A stretch of DNA of 64,000 bases. It comes from Psoroptes ovis (Eukaryota; Arthropoda; Arachnida; Sarcoptiformes; Psoroptidae). Positions 20,604 to 32,365 of this stretch are shown one piece after another. The stretch lies in contig PQWQ01000025.1 of the NCBI GenBank assembly GCA_002943765.1, positions 434,001 to 498,000 of the forward strand, read 5' to 3'. The translations under genes were made by a program, and so were the position numbers. The notes under the pieces were generated by a model, which worked only from the letters and a program-made list of their open reading frames with translations, had not been told where the DNA came from and searched no databases. Every line of letters begins with the position of its first letter. Positions within the stretch are counted from its first letter, which is position 1.

Positions 20604-22479
20604 TAAAAAGGCTATTTCAACACATTTAGTCAACATTTGAAAACTGTACACAATGTGATTTTAAATTTTAAAAAAACAAGCATTTAGCCTTGTAACTTGT
20701 TTATTTAACTTATTTTTGATTCAATTTTTAGCTAAAATGAAAGCATCTTTATTCATTCATCAATTTTCATCATTTTCTGCCTAGCTAAGTGATTTATTTC
20801 GATTCACTTTCAAAAAAACAAACTGCTGTTTGTGTGATATGAATGCACACACACAGTAAATGTACAGTATGTGCACTACTTTCGAATGTAAAATACACTT
20901 TTTTCATTGATTCACACACATTAAAAAACCATAGTGTCCTGTGATATGGTTTTGGCTGTGTGTGAATGATGGTGATTTGATTTGATGCGTTGATTTAAAT
21001 CAACTTTTGAAATTCGAAAAAATGTGCATCACACCAAAAACTAATCATTTATCGATTATTGAATTTGATCAATTAATTAGTTGATTAATTAATTTATTGA
21101 TTAACAAATTAATTAATTGATTAATTAGAATTGAATCAAATTTTTATTTTAATTGATTCATCAATTTTGTCATTTATTTGTCATCGAACATTTCATCCAA
21201 ATACTTTGCTGCGCTGTGCTGTGTTTTGTGTGTGTTGTTTGTTTACCTGTTGCTGTTGATTGCTGCGCCAGTGATTGATTTTCTACCAGTGATTTGTCAC
21301 CAGTGATAATTCATATATCATAGTCTCATTGAATTCCATTCACAAAAAAAAAAAATTTTCGAAAAATAATCTTAAAAATTCCATCAACAAAAGACATTCG
21401 ATTCGTCGATTCAAGATTCCATTATGATTTCATTCGAAAAACAAAATTCGAATTCGAGTCATTATGTCATACATAATCAATAAATCATAATCTTCTCATA
21501 TATTAATCGATTATTGTTAATCGATTCATATTCAATCAAAGCACAAATTCTCACATTCTGGGTAAGCTAATTTTTAATGAATATTTGTATTTTAATCATT
21601 CGAAAATCTATGAACAACAACAAGTGAATGACACGTGTGATTAATGAATGAATAATACAAGTCAATGATTGAATAAGTTACATAAGTCATTTGACTTGTC
21701 TTTGAATTCTTATTCGAAATTCTGGCCAAAAAAACTTTGTGACTTGTAAAATCCTCCATTTGTCTGTGAATGCTTAAAATTGATTGATTGTCACCACTGC
21801 ATTCACTGATCTGGCGCCAGCCTGAATCAGTGAATTCATTCATAGAATATTCAATTGAATATGACTGATACTAATTATTATCTTTCTTTTTCTTATTTGA
21901 TTAACGCCCACAGATCATTGATGTTATATATATTTAATGAAGTAATAAACATATATATTCACACATATAAATGATCATCTTAAATGAGAAGAGAAGAGGA
22001 TATAATTTAGCAAATGAATTTGAACGGAATTAAATTTGATTAATTGATCATCACATTCATAAATACCGTTCATCTTGATCATCAGCATCAGTATCACCAC
22101 AATTGTCAACAACGATCTTCATATTCATCAAAGAACTAAACATATCCATAAATTAGAAGAATTAATTTTTAAAGAATCATTCATTGACATTCTCTGTATG
22201 TGATCATCATCATTTAAAATCAAAGTTCAAAGAACGCTGAACATTCACCCGGTGATCATCGATCATCATCATCATCTCCAGCCATAGCCACTCTTATCGA
22301 GCATCTTTCACATTGATCATAATCGATTATTGATCATTTACCGACTGACGAATCCATTTGTCATTCGATTTGTTGGTGCTTCAGAGCGGACAAAGTATCG
22401 ATTGATTTAGCCATTTCTCTGTACCTATACCGTATGGTTCAATGAAGATCGAATCGAATGATCAACAACAACAACAACA

Positions 22480-24974
22480 ATGATTGAAGATCGATTGGAG
22501 CCAAATAAATATTTGCCAAATCCAAATAATCACCATAGTTATAGTCACAATAATAATTCAAATGAAATGTCATCATTGTCAACGATAACAGCAACGATGA
22601 CTACGACTACAACGACATCCAACACGGATCATAATTTAAAGCCATCAACAGCACCGATGATGAATTCAAATTCTAGTCAATTAATCAATAATCATTCGAA
22701 TAATAGCGACCTGGTCAATGATGTTAGCAATGGTAACATAACCAATAGCAATATCGCCAATGGTCATGTTACCAATGGCACTATCAATGATAGTATCACT
22801 AATGGTATTGGTAGCACTGACAATGACATCGCCGACGATAATGATTGGCTAATCCTTTCGGACGAAAATGTTCGAATTAAAAAACAATATGAAAAACTTC
22901 GTTACGATTATAATGATTTGGAATATCGTTTCGATACGGTTATGATTGAAAAATCCAATCTCCAACAACTGCTCCAATTACAACAAGAAAAATTGATTAA
23001 TATGAAAAATTTACTAAACGAAACTATCGATGTGAATGATTATGATAAAATATGGCAAGAATATGATGCACTACGTATTGAATATAATGAATTGTTACAA
23101 CAAAATAAACAGCTTCGAAGTGAGCTAAACTGTAAACAGCGTGAATTGAAAAGTTTACAATCAATTTCGGATGAATTACAAGAACAAAATCGTCAATTAC
23201 GTGAACAATCATTACTGGTGAATGATAATCGTGAAATGACCACTCGATTGCTTTGTGATATTGAATTAATGCAATTAAAAATTAATGAATATTTGGTAAG
23301 TTTCGATTTATTAGAGGTTGTCCGAAAAGTTTTGGTCGATTTTTATGAGGAATTTTTATTAATGAAGCGAATGAACTTTTCGGACAGCCTAAATATTTTA
23401 TTTGTAATTTCAATGATAACTAATTTGATTCGATTTTCGAATCTCCTGAAACAGATTTCAATCAGCGATTTAAGCGATGAAAATCAAGAATTACGACGAT
23501 TATTAGATGAACAACATCAGCAGCAGCATCAATCGAATGATAATCAGAATAAATTGAATCGAAATGAATCAATTATAACATTGGCTAGTCAACAATTACC
23601 ATCACAGCAATATTTCAATCATTATCATCAACCATCATATCAAAATGTAATGATGTTGATCGATAATAATGGTGATCAGAATTCAAATTCAAATTCGATG
23701 AACGAAACAATCGGTGGTCAAAATTCGAAGAACGATGTCCAATCGAACATCATGTCCAAATCGATATCAAGACAAAATAGTTTCGTTCATCTGCAATCAT
23801 CGAATTCCACCGCCAACAATCAGCTGACAAGGTGTTCATTAACAAATTTATCGAATTCGAATCATCAATCCAACATAACCTCAATGTTACCTCGATGTAG
23901 ATTTGCTGAAAAACGTAAACGGCCACCATTATCATCATCATCATCATCAATACTATCATCATCATCGATGACTACATTAGCATCGTTTGGTGGCGCTGCT
24001 GGTGTTGGTGGTGGTATTTCGATGAATCCATCTAAGAATAATGTTGAAACAATGGCCGATATCATTATTGATGATATGGAACGACAAATGGAACAGATGA
24101 AGCATCAAATATCTAGTCTTGAAGCGGAAAATCAAAGGCTACAAAATGAGCTTAAACAGTATCAGCAGCCACAGCAACAGATGGCGCAGCAAGGGTTACA
24201 AACCCAGCAGCCGCAGCAACAGCAAACAACCGATTCGATTGACAATGACCAAGACGATCCTGGCCTCGAAGACAACCCCAATGACGACGACGAAAAAATG
24301 GATGAAATCCATGAATCGAAAGACTTCAATACGATACCATCGATGGTCAGAACTAAAAATGATCATCATGATCGACGACGGTCTTCACTGTCGACTGAAG
24401 ATCGATCAATACAAACTGATCCGATTATATTGACAATCGAGAGTAAACAATTTATAAGGTTATATCCCTTTGATTTCATTTATTCAATGTGAAGTGATTA
24501 TTCAAATCAGCTGATTTCTCTTTCTCTTCTTTGAACAGATGTCCATTTGATCATCAACATAATGGCCTGATGATCATGACGGATGATAATGGCCTTGAGC
24601 ATCATAATCATCCATTAATCAATGATAATACATTGAATAATTCCATCAATAATCATGATTTGAAAAAATATCGATTCGGATCGATACGATCATTGATGAT
24701 GATGAAATTATCGAAAAATTATCATCATCATCATCCATATTTACATCAATCAATCAATGGCAGCACTAATAATAATAATAATATCGATAGTATCGACAAA
24801 CATAAACAACCATCGACCACGGCAAATACATTATCATCGACAACATCAATGTCAACAACAACAACGACCACGACCACCACAATGACCATGGTCAAATCAT
24901 CGCAAGAACACCATGACCATCATCGACATCCAACAAAGAAGAAAAGAAAAAGAAAATTATTTTGTCTGTTTTGA
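22480..24974 (+). CDS. coiled-coil protein, function unknown
   Basis: Three exons: 22480-23295, 23455-24458 and 24539-24974. The introns are GTAAGT...AACAG (159 bp, phase 0) and GGTTAT...AACAG (80 bp, phase 2). The predicted protein has 751 residues. An Asn/Ser/Thr-rich head (1-120) precedes a long coiled coil (about 128-300: KKQYEKLRYDYNDLEYRFD, then IWQEYDALRIEYNELLQQN, continuing over the first splice as INEYL|ISISDLSDENQELRRLL). Then come an Asn/Gln/Ser-rich middle with CRFAEKRKRPP, a second short coiled coil (MEQMKHQISSLEAENQRLQ), an acidic patch, and a His/Asp-rich last exon ending in basic KKKRKRKLF. I recognise no family. A cytoskeletal or adaptor scaffold is possible but unproved. 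Intron 1 contains a MITE and is stop-free in frame. Confidence 0.75.
23311..23392 (+). mobile_element. mariner-type MITE copy 15, in intron 1 of the coiled-coil gene
   Basis: Plus orientation, between the donor at 23296 and the acceptor at 23454. The middle is diverged (GATTTTTATGAGGAATTTTT) and the right terminus is CGGACAGCCTAA. The host frame runs through it without a stop. Confidence 0.9.
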
Positions 24975-25603
24975 TTTGATTCGATTTCCCGAAAAATTTC
25001 TCAACGATTCCGGTTCTTCCCCAGAAACTTTCCCTCGAAAAAAATTCGATTGTCCATCGGCCATATAATACTATCGATTGTCAATCGACTATGTGACTAT
25101 CGATTAATCGATGGTGGCAAATCGAATGTTTTTTCTTTTGTTGATGACCGGATGGAAATGAGTAAAGTTCAAAACAAAAAAAACAAAAAAAAAATGTAAA
25201 CAAAATTACGAAAAATTTCAAAACGAAACAAAAAAAAAATTCAAAATGATTCACCAACAAAAAATGCCAAAAAAAAAACAAATCATTTATTATTTATGTA
25301 TTTGAATAAGTTATATATGTTTGTTTATTTGTTTTTATTATTATTATTATGTTTCCATATATGAAAATTATTATTATTATAATTAGTGATTTTTGTCTGT
25401 TTTTCGAATGTTTTTTTTTTCAAATTTTGTTTTTCAAAAAAAATTATGATAAATTATTCAATAATATATGTATTGATACAACTAATGATTCGATAATGAT
25501 GATGATGATTATTTGCAAAAATGATTCGAAAATTTGCAAAAATCTGTAATAAATATGAATGAATCAATCGAAGAAATTCAATGATTCAATCATGATATGA
25601 ATA
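24975..25603. other. 3' flank of the coiled-coil gene
   Basis: A- and T-homopolymer-rich sequence with ATTATTATTATT runs near 25330-25380. It probably includes the 3' UTR. There is no gene. Confidence 0.45.
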
Positions 25604-25686
25604 TTAGGTTGTCCGAAAAATTCATTACGCTTAATCACAATCGATAGTTTTTCATGAAAATCAGCCAAAACTTTTCGGACAACCTT
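25604..25686 (-). mobile_element. mariner-type MITE copy 16
   Basis: Minus orientation; right terminus CGGACAACCTT. Confidence 0.9.
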
Positions 25687-26868
25687 GATAGATAATTAGC
25701 TAAGCTAATCGATTATAATTATCGATTGTAATATGCCTAATTTTTGTGGTCAAATACATATTTTTGGTTTACTTCGTTGAGTAAATTGAAATGTCTAGTC
25801 TTGATTATCTTCAAACATTTATCAGCGTATGTCCATGTGTGGTCCTAGTGCGTTTACAGGTAATTTTATTTGTGTTTATTTTGTGGTCGATTAATCATAA
25901 TTTTTGCTTTATTTTACTCACACAGAACGAATATTTTGATTGTTTTCACCGATCACCTGGAATATATATTTGAGCAAAGACCTCAGAAGAAGACCAAGAC
26001 CTCAAAAGACCCAAAGATTTCGGCCTTCGAACAAAGCCACCACCACCAAAAATGAAAACTTAATTATGTTATTATCCAGGGTATTGATTGATTGAGATAT
26101 TAGGCTGGAAATTAGTTTAAATCCTGAAATTTGAGGATTATTAGCCCATAATCCTCGTAGGATTTGTTTTGAATTCGAAATTCGAATGAATCCATGCCGA
26201 ATTTTCGATTTAAAAAGAACATTAATTATTTGATAACCGTAACAACAATAAACAACCGAGACAATGACAACAACAGCAACCGAAGCCTAAGCCAACAACC
26301 AGCCAAACAATAGCCTTATATGTGGCTATTGTCAAAGGTTGCTATTTACGCTTATTATGTTCAACGTATATCGATTACAATTTGATATATTTCAATTGTC
26401 ACCGAGTACAATACGTTAATATATTGTGAGATTACAGATCAATTGATCATATGGAGATTGATCTGAAATTGAAATTGAATCAATGAAATGATCAATGGAA
26501 ATGATTAAATTTCCCCAGCTAGACCCCGATATGGTTCACTATTCAATTTCCAATTCGAATTTACCATTTTCCCAAAGAAGATTAAAGATTAAATATTTTG
26601 ATCGAGGTTTGTGTTTCACCGATTGATTGATCAAATATATATTTCTCTTAATAATATCATTTGTCTCTTTCATTCAATTAGATGATTATTTGGTGATCTG
26701 TTGTGTGGCTATCAGGGTTGAGATTGGTTGGTTGGTGGTCGTCGTACCGAACAAAAGCATTCAAAGGCCACACACAAGGTTATCAATATGAATATGTTTA
26801 TATCGATATCCATGGTTAATCTTTTCTTTTTTCTTTTTTTTTCAAACAGAAAATTAAGGCATTAAATA
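25687..26868. other. gene-poor region
   Basis: 1.2 kb without a supported gene. Frames at 25791-26055 overlap each other and lack family features. It contains AACAACAACAGCAACC-type tracts near 26250. Confidence 0.45.
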
Positions 26869-26951
26869 TTAAGTTGTCCGGAAAGTTCTGGCCGATTTTC
26901 ATGAACAACTTTCGATTGATTAAGCGGAATGAACTTTTCGGACAACCTAAT
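26869..26951 (+). mobile_element. mariner-type MITE copy 17
   Basis: Plus orientation, left terminus TTAAGTTGTCCGGAAAGTT, about 540 bp upstream of goosecoid. Confidence 0.9.
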
Positions 26952-27493
26952 ACATGGTTTATTATTGTACGAATTATACGGTGCGCGGTGTTCATCTACG
27001 GGTCCATTGTTCCGCGTATTTACAACCTACGACCAGCGAAAAACATGTAAATCCAGCCATTATTAACTGATAGATTGTCTTATTATTTTCGGCCTTTTGA
27101 AACCTTAACAAAAAGTATTGATTGATGAATTGATTATTGAACATTGTGGTTATTACTCAGTGTATTCACTACAACTAATTGAGTCATTTGGGTTAAAAAT
27201 GGGCCTAATATTTGCGGTTTATTTGTTTGTTTGTATTTGTATTGTTGAAGTTAAATGGTAGTAAATGGACCTAGTTAAGTGGTCGAAGAAGGTGGTCCCC
27301 TATGGCAAATGGCAATTGAAAATTCAATATTTGATTCACGATGGATTCGAGTTTGCCATTTGACAGCCAAAACTTGATTTGAAGAGGTCATAACCATAAA
27401 AAACGCGATTATTATTTTGTGATTCGAATGATCGATTCAAGTGTTTGTTGATTTACTTGACTTTATTACTCGATTTATTGACAAATTGAAGAT
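26952..27493. promoter_or_regulatory. 5' flank of goosecoid
   Basis: 542 bp between a MITE and the goosecoid ATG. A GC-richer patch (GGTGCGCGGTGTTCATCTACG, starting near 26980) is the least AT-biased part. No TATA box is evident. Confidence 0.3.
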
Positions 27494-28553
27494 ATGACAA
27501 CTTCATCGCTGATTAATTTGAATCAAAATTCAAATACGAATACGAATAATCAAGATGATTCGACGAAGAAATCGACCAAATCCTCAACATCATCAACGAT
27601 CAAATCATTTTCAATCGATCATTTGTTGCATAATACAACCAGCAGCACTAATAATGGTCAACAGCAAACAGCTGTTTCTTCAGCATCAGCAGCGGCTATT
27701 TCGACATCATCACCAATGAAATCTTCACCATTTACGAATAATAATGAGTCCATTTGGTTAAATTGGATGAAAATCAATCATGAATATTTACGTGCATCGA
27801 TGGCGCTGCCGTCGCCTTCAACTGTGACCAGTAATATCGGTTTTAAATGTCTTCAAAATCAATTACAATCACCGACGACCACATTGGAAGCAGCAGCAGC
27901 ACAAAATCGTATCATTTTCGATATTCTCAGTGAGTATTTTGGCTTTGAATCAAGTTTCGATTGATCCTGATTTGATTAACTGATTATTGTTTTGATCAAT
28001 GCGCAAAGGTAACAATGGTGGTGGTCTAGTGGCATCGAAAATCAATGATCATTGTGATGATCATCAATCACCGTGTTCGTATTCATCGCCATCGGTACAG
28101 CATAATGATAAATCAATGACAACAGCTGATGATGAACCAATTCAAGCATCATCAATGATGATGCTGTCACAGCCAAATTTGCAATCGAATCCACCAACAA
28201 ATCAATTTTATTATTCGAATAGTCTTTATAATAACAATCATAGAAATCATTTTGGCCTCTACAAACGTAAACGTAGACATCGTACAATATTCACTGAAGA
28301 ACAATTAAAACTTCTCGAGCTTGCATTCAATGAGACTCATTATCCAGATGTATTGGTTCGGGAACAATTAGCATCACGTATCGATCTACGTGAAGAACGT
28401 ATCGAAGTTTGGTTTAAAAATCGTCGTGCTAAATGGCGTAAGCAGCAACAACAACAACACCAGCAGCAGCCATTGCTATCAAAGTGCTCATATAAAACGT
28501 TACAGCCATCATCAGCGCCATCTGTTGTCGATGATGATGAACTAAGTGAATGA
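27494..28553 (+). CDS. gsc: Goosecoid homeobox transcription factor
   Basis: Exons 27494-27929 and 28009-28553 are joined across a 79-bp GTGAGT...CAAAG intron (phase 1) and give 326 residues. The homeodomain spans about 233-292 and is Goosecoid-like: KRKRRHRTIFTEEQLKLLE, HYPDVLVREQLA, DLREERIEVWFKNRRAKWRK. Lys at homeodomain position 50 (residue 282) fits bicoid-type TAATCC binding. SFSIDHLL near residue 40 matches the GEH/eh1-type repressor motif that binds Groucho. The linkers are Asn/Ser/Thr/Gln-rich. Goosecoid proteins repress transcription in head/foregut patterning. The intron sits ahead of the homeodomain, between the GEH and DNA-binding parts. The gene is flanked by gene-poor DNA, as is common for developmental regulators. 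Confidence 0.93.
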
Positions 28554-28733
28554 TGATTTTCACTTTTTTTTTTATTTCCCTAAAAAAATATGTGATTTTA
28601 CTTTATTTTAAGCCAAAAGAAAGAAAAAAAAAATTCAAAGATTAAATTTTCATTGTATGAAATTAGCATTTGAATCAAATCGTAACAAATCCCTAATCTT
28701 CTCATTCATGATCGGATTAATACTAAACCAAGC

Positions 28734-28739
28734 AATAAA
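28734..28739 (+). terminator. candidate polyadenylation signal of goosecoid
   Basis: AATAAA followed by further A residues, 181 bases beyond the stop codon. Confidence 0.5.
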
Positions 28740-29076
28740 AAAATCGATTTGGAAATTCGATCGATCTCAAAGCTAATAAGGATAGGAGGAATGTTGCCAT
28801 TAAATCAAATGAACATCGGTCAAAATTGCACAGATTGGATTCACGATTGTTCACGACTAAAAAAATATGGTCTAATGATCATATTTCCTTAACAACAAGG
28901 ATTGAACCGAAAATGGTTAAAAAAGCTCTATTGTTATTGGCATTAATCCATGCATCAAGCATGTGAAACATAACCATGAAAATGTTCTCTGTTGATAATC
29001 ATATTGATAGAATGTTTATTCACCATGTTTTTGTATGGATAATAGTCAAGAGCGAAATTGGTAAATTTCCAGAGGT
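28740..29076. other. spacer between goosecoid and the minisatellite
   Basis: AT-rich sequence with no gene or repeat that I can define. Confidence 0.5.
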
Positions 29077-32000
29077 TTTTTTCAGAAAAATCAAAGGCAA
29101 TAGACTGCCATCTTTTTTGAGAAAAAGCAAAGGCAATAGACTGGCAATTTTTCTGAAAAAATCAAAGGCAATAGACTGCCATCTTTTTTGAGAAAAAGCA
29201 AAGGCTATAGACTGGCAATTTTTCAGAAAAATCAAAGGCAATAGACTGCCATCTTTTTTGAGAAAAAGCAAAGGCAATAGACTGGCAATTTTTCTGAAAA
29301 AATCAAAGGCAATAGACTGCCATCTTTTTTGAGAAAAAGCAAAGGCTATAGACTGGCAATTTTTCTGAAAAAATCAAAGGCAATAGACTGCCATCTTTTT
29401 TGAGAAAAAGCAAAGGCAATAGACTGGCAATTTTTCTGAAAAAATCAAAGGCAATAGACTGCCATCTTTTTTGAGAAAAAGCAAAGGCTATACACTGGCA
29501 ATTTTTCTGAAAAAATCAAAGGCAATAGACTGCCATCTTTTTTGAGAAAAAGCAAAGGCTATAGACTGGCAATTTTTCTGAAAAAATCAAAGGCAATAGA
29601 CTGCCATCTTTTTTGAGAAAAAGCAAAGGCTATAGACTGGCAATTTTTCTGAAAAAATCAAAGGCAATAGACTGCCATCTTTTTTGAGAAAAAGCAAAGG
29701 CTATACACTGGCAATTTTTCTGAAAAAATCAAAGGCAATAGACTGGCAATTTTTTGAGAAAAAGCAAAGGCAATAGACTGCCATCTTTTTTGAGAAAAAG
29801 CAAAGGCTATAGACTGGCAATTTTTCTGAAAAAATCAAAGGCAATAGACTGCCATCTTTTTTGAGAAAAAGCAAAGGCTATACACTGGCAATTTTTCTGA
29901 AAAAATCAAAGGCAATAGACTGGCAATTTTTTGAGAAAAAGCAAAGGCAATAGACTGCCATCTTTTTTCAGAAAAAGCAAAGGCTATAGACTGCCATCTT
30001 TTTTGAGAAAAATCAAAGGCAATAGACTGGCAATTTTTCTGAAAAAATCAAAGGCAATAGACTGCCATCTTTTTTGAGAAAAAGCAAAGGCTATAGACTG
30101 CCATCTTTTTTGAGAAAAATCAAAGGCTATAGACTGCCATCTTTTTTGAGAAAAAGCAAAGGCTACACACTGGCAATTTTTCTGAAAAAATCAAAGGCAA
30201 TAGACTGGCAATTTTTTGAGAAAAAGCAAAGGCAATAGACTGCCATCTTTTTTCAGAAAAAGCAAAGGCTATAGACTGCCATCTTTTTTGAGAAAAATCA
30301 AAGGCAATAGACTGGCAATTTTTCTGAAAAAATCAAAGGCAATAGACTGCCATCTTTTTTGAGAAAAAGCAAAGGCTATAGACTGCCATCTTTTTTGAGA
30401 AAAATCAAAGGCTATAGACTGCCATCTTTTTTGAGAAAAAGCAAAGGCAATAGACTGGCAATTTTTCTGAAAAAATCAAAGGCAATAGACTGCCATCTTT
30501 TTTCAGAAAAAGCAAAGGCAATAGACTGGCAATTTTTCTGAAAAAATCAAAGGCAATAGACTGCCATCTCTTTTCAGAAAAAGCTGAGGCTATAGACTGG
30601 CAATTTTTCTGAAAAAATCAAAGGCAATAGACTGCCATCTTTTTTGAGAAAAAGCAAAGGCAATAGACTGGCAATTTTTCTGAAAAAATCAAAGGCAATA
30701 GACTGCCATCTTTTTTGAGAAAAAGCAAAGGCTATAGACTGGCAATTTTTCTGAAAAAATCAAAGGCAATAGACTGCCATCTCTTTTCAGAAAAAGCTGA
30801 GGCTATAGACTGGCAATTTTTCTGAAAAAATCAAAGGCAATAGACTGCCATCTCTTTTCAGAAAAAGCTGAGGCTATAGACTGGCAATTTTTCTGAAAAA
30901 ATCAAAGGCAATAGACTGCCATCTTTTTTCAGAAAAAGCAAAGGCAATAGACTGCCATCTTTTTTCAGAAAAAGCAAAGGCTATACACTGGCAATTTTTC
31001 TGAAAAAATCAAAGGCAATAGACTGCCATCTTTTTTGAGAAAAAGCAAAGGCTATACACTGGCAATTTTTCTGAAAAAATCAAAGGCAATAGACTGCCAT
31101 CTTTTTTGAGAAAAAGCAAAGGCTATACACTGGCAATTTTTCTGAAAAAATCAAAGGCAATAGACTGCCATCTTTTTTGAGAAAAAGCAAAGGCTATAGA
31201 CTGGCAATTTTTCTGAAAAAATCAAAGGCAATAGACTGCCATCTTTTTTGAGAAAAAGCAAAGGCAATAGACTGCCATCTCTTTTCAGAAAAAGCTGAGG
31301 CTATAGACTGGCAATTTTTCTGAAAAAATCAAAGGCAATAGACTGCCATCTTTTTTGAGAAAAATCAAAGGCAATAGACTGCCATCTTTTTTGAGAAAAA
31401 GTAAAGGCTATAGACTGGCAATTTTTCTGAAAAAATCAAAGGCAATAGACTGCCATCTTTTTTGAGAAAAATCAAAGGCAATAGACTGCCATCTCTTTTC
31501 AGAAAAAGCTGAGGCTATAGACTGGCAATTTTTCTGAAAAAATCAAAGGCAATAGACTGCCATCTTTTTTGAGAAAAAGTAAAGGCTATAGACTGGCAAT
31601 TTTTCTGAAAAAATCAAAGGCAATAGACTGCCATCTTTTTTGAGAAAAATCAAAGGCAATAGACTGCCATCTTTTTTGAGAAAAATCAAAGGCAATAGAC
31701 TGCCATCTTTTTTGAGAAAAATCAAAGGCAATAGACTGCCATCTTTTTTGAGAAAAATCAAAGGCAATAGACTGCCATCTTTTTTGAGAAAAATCAAAGG
31801 CAATAGACTGCCATCTTTTTTGAGAAAAAGCAAAGGCAATAGACTGCCATCTCTTTTCAGAAAAAGCTGAGGCTATAGACTGGCAATTTTTCTGAAAAAA
31901 TCAAAGGCAATAGACTGCCATCTTTTTTGAGAAAAAGTAAAGGCTATAGACTGGCAATTTTTCTGAAAAAATCAAAGGCAATAGACTGCCATCTTTTTTG

Positions 32001-32151
32001 AGAAAAATCAAAGGCAATAGACTGCCATCTTTTTTGAGAAAAATCAAAGGCAATAGACTGCCATCTTTTTTGAGAAAAATCAAAGGCAATAGACTGCCAT
32101 CTTTTTTGAGAAAAAGTAAAGGCTATAGACTGGCAATTTTTTCAGAAAAAG
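29077..32151. repeat. 3.1-kb minisatellite of alternating 36- and 35-bp units
   Basis: A head-to-tail array of about 85 units. Unit A (36 bp) is CAAAGGCAATAGACTGCCAT plus CTTTTTTGAGAAAAAT. Unit B (35 bp) is CAAAGGCTATAGACTGGCAA plus TTTTTCTGAAAAAAT. In most of the array A and B alternate as a 71-bp dimer. Pure A runs occur at about 31620-31830 and 31985-32110. A third variant with CTCTTTTCAGAAAAAGCTGAGG recurs near 30570, 30780, 30850, 31290, 31495 and 31850, marking higher-order duplications (about 205 and 359 bp). The array lies between the convergent goosecoid and Rho-type genes. Pure A runs stay open in frame only because 36 is a multiple of three. Confidence 0.97.
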
Positions 32152-32365
32152 TATGTGGATTTTTTCCGGACCAAAAATAAAAAACGTGTCAAAATCATAC
32201 TCAATATTTTATTTCTTGTATCAGTTTGAAAAATATAATAATTTTATTAATATTTTAATTAAAAATTCTGTACAAATCTCAAAAAAAATTCAAATGAATA
32301 ATGAATGAATAAAAAATGTTTGATTCATATTCAAAATAAATTACACATTAAAAAAATTTTCAAAA
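32152..32365. terminator. 3' flank of the Rho-type gene with minus-strand poly(A) signals
   Basis: TTTATT at 32208-32213 and 32243-32248 read AATAAA on the minus strand, 118-158 bases past the Rho gene stop. The transcript would end right next to the minisatellite. Confidence 0.5.

Larger units (their letters stand above)
18793..22479. other. gene-poor region upstream of the coiled-coil gene
   Basis: 3.7 kb without a supported gene. It contains a GGAAATTTTTCGGG-rich degenerate tract (19200-19320), a hairpin at 20124-20146, a GC-richer inverted-repeat element near 20480-20610, and CATCATCAT and CAACAACAA tracts. The last few hundred bases before 22480 probably contain the 5' UTR and promoter of the coiled-coil gene. 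Confidence 0.45.

Noticed and set aside
23466..23466. Alternative acceptor ATCAG ending at 23465 for the coiled-coil gene intron 1
   Set aside because: Using it would shift the frame and give an immediate TAA; the acceptor at 23454 keeps the coiled coil in phase.
29077..32151. CRISPR-like direct repeats
   Set aside because: There are no unique spacers; the units are head-to-tail copies of one another, and the DNA is eukaryotic with introns.
31543..32180. Open frames of 60-98 codons with a 12-residue repeat (KGNRLPSFLRKI) in the minisatellite
   Set aside because: They exist only because pure 36-bp units are multiples of three; both strands are open, and the frame breaks whenever a 35-bp unit occurs.
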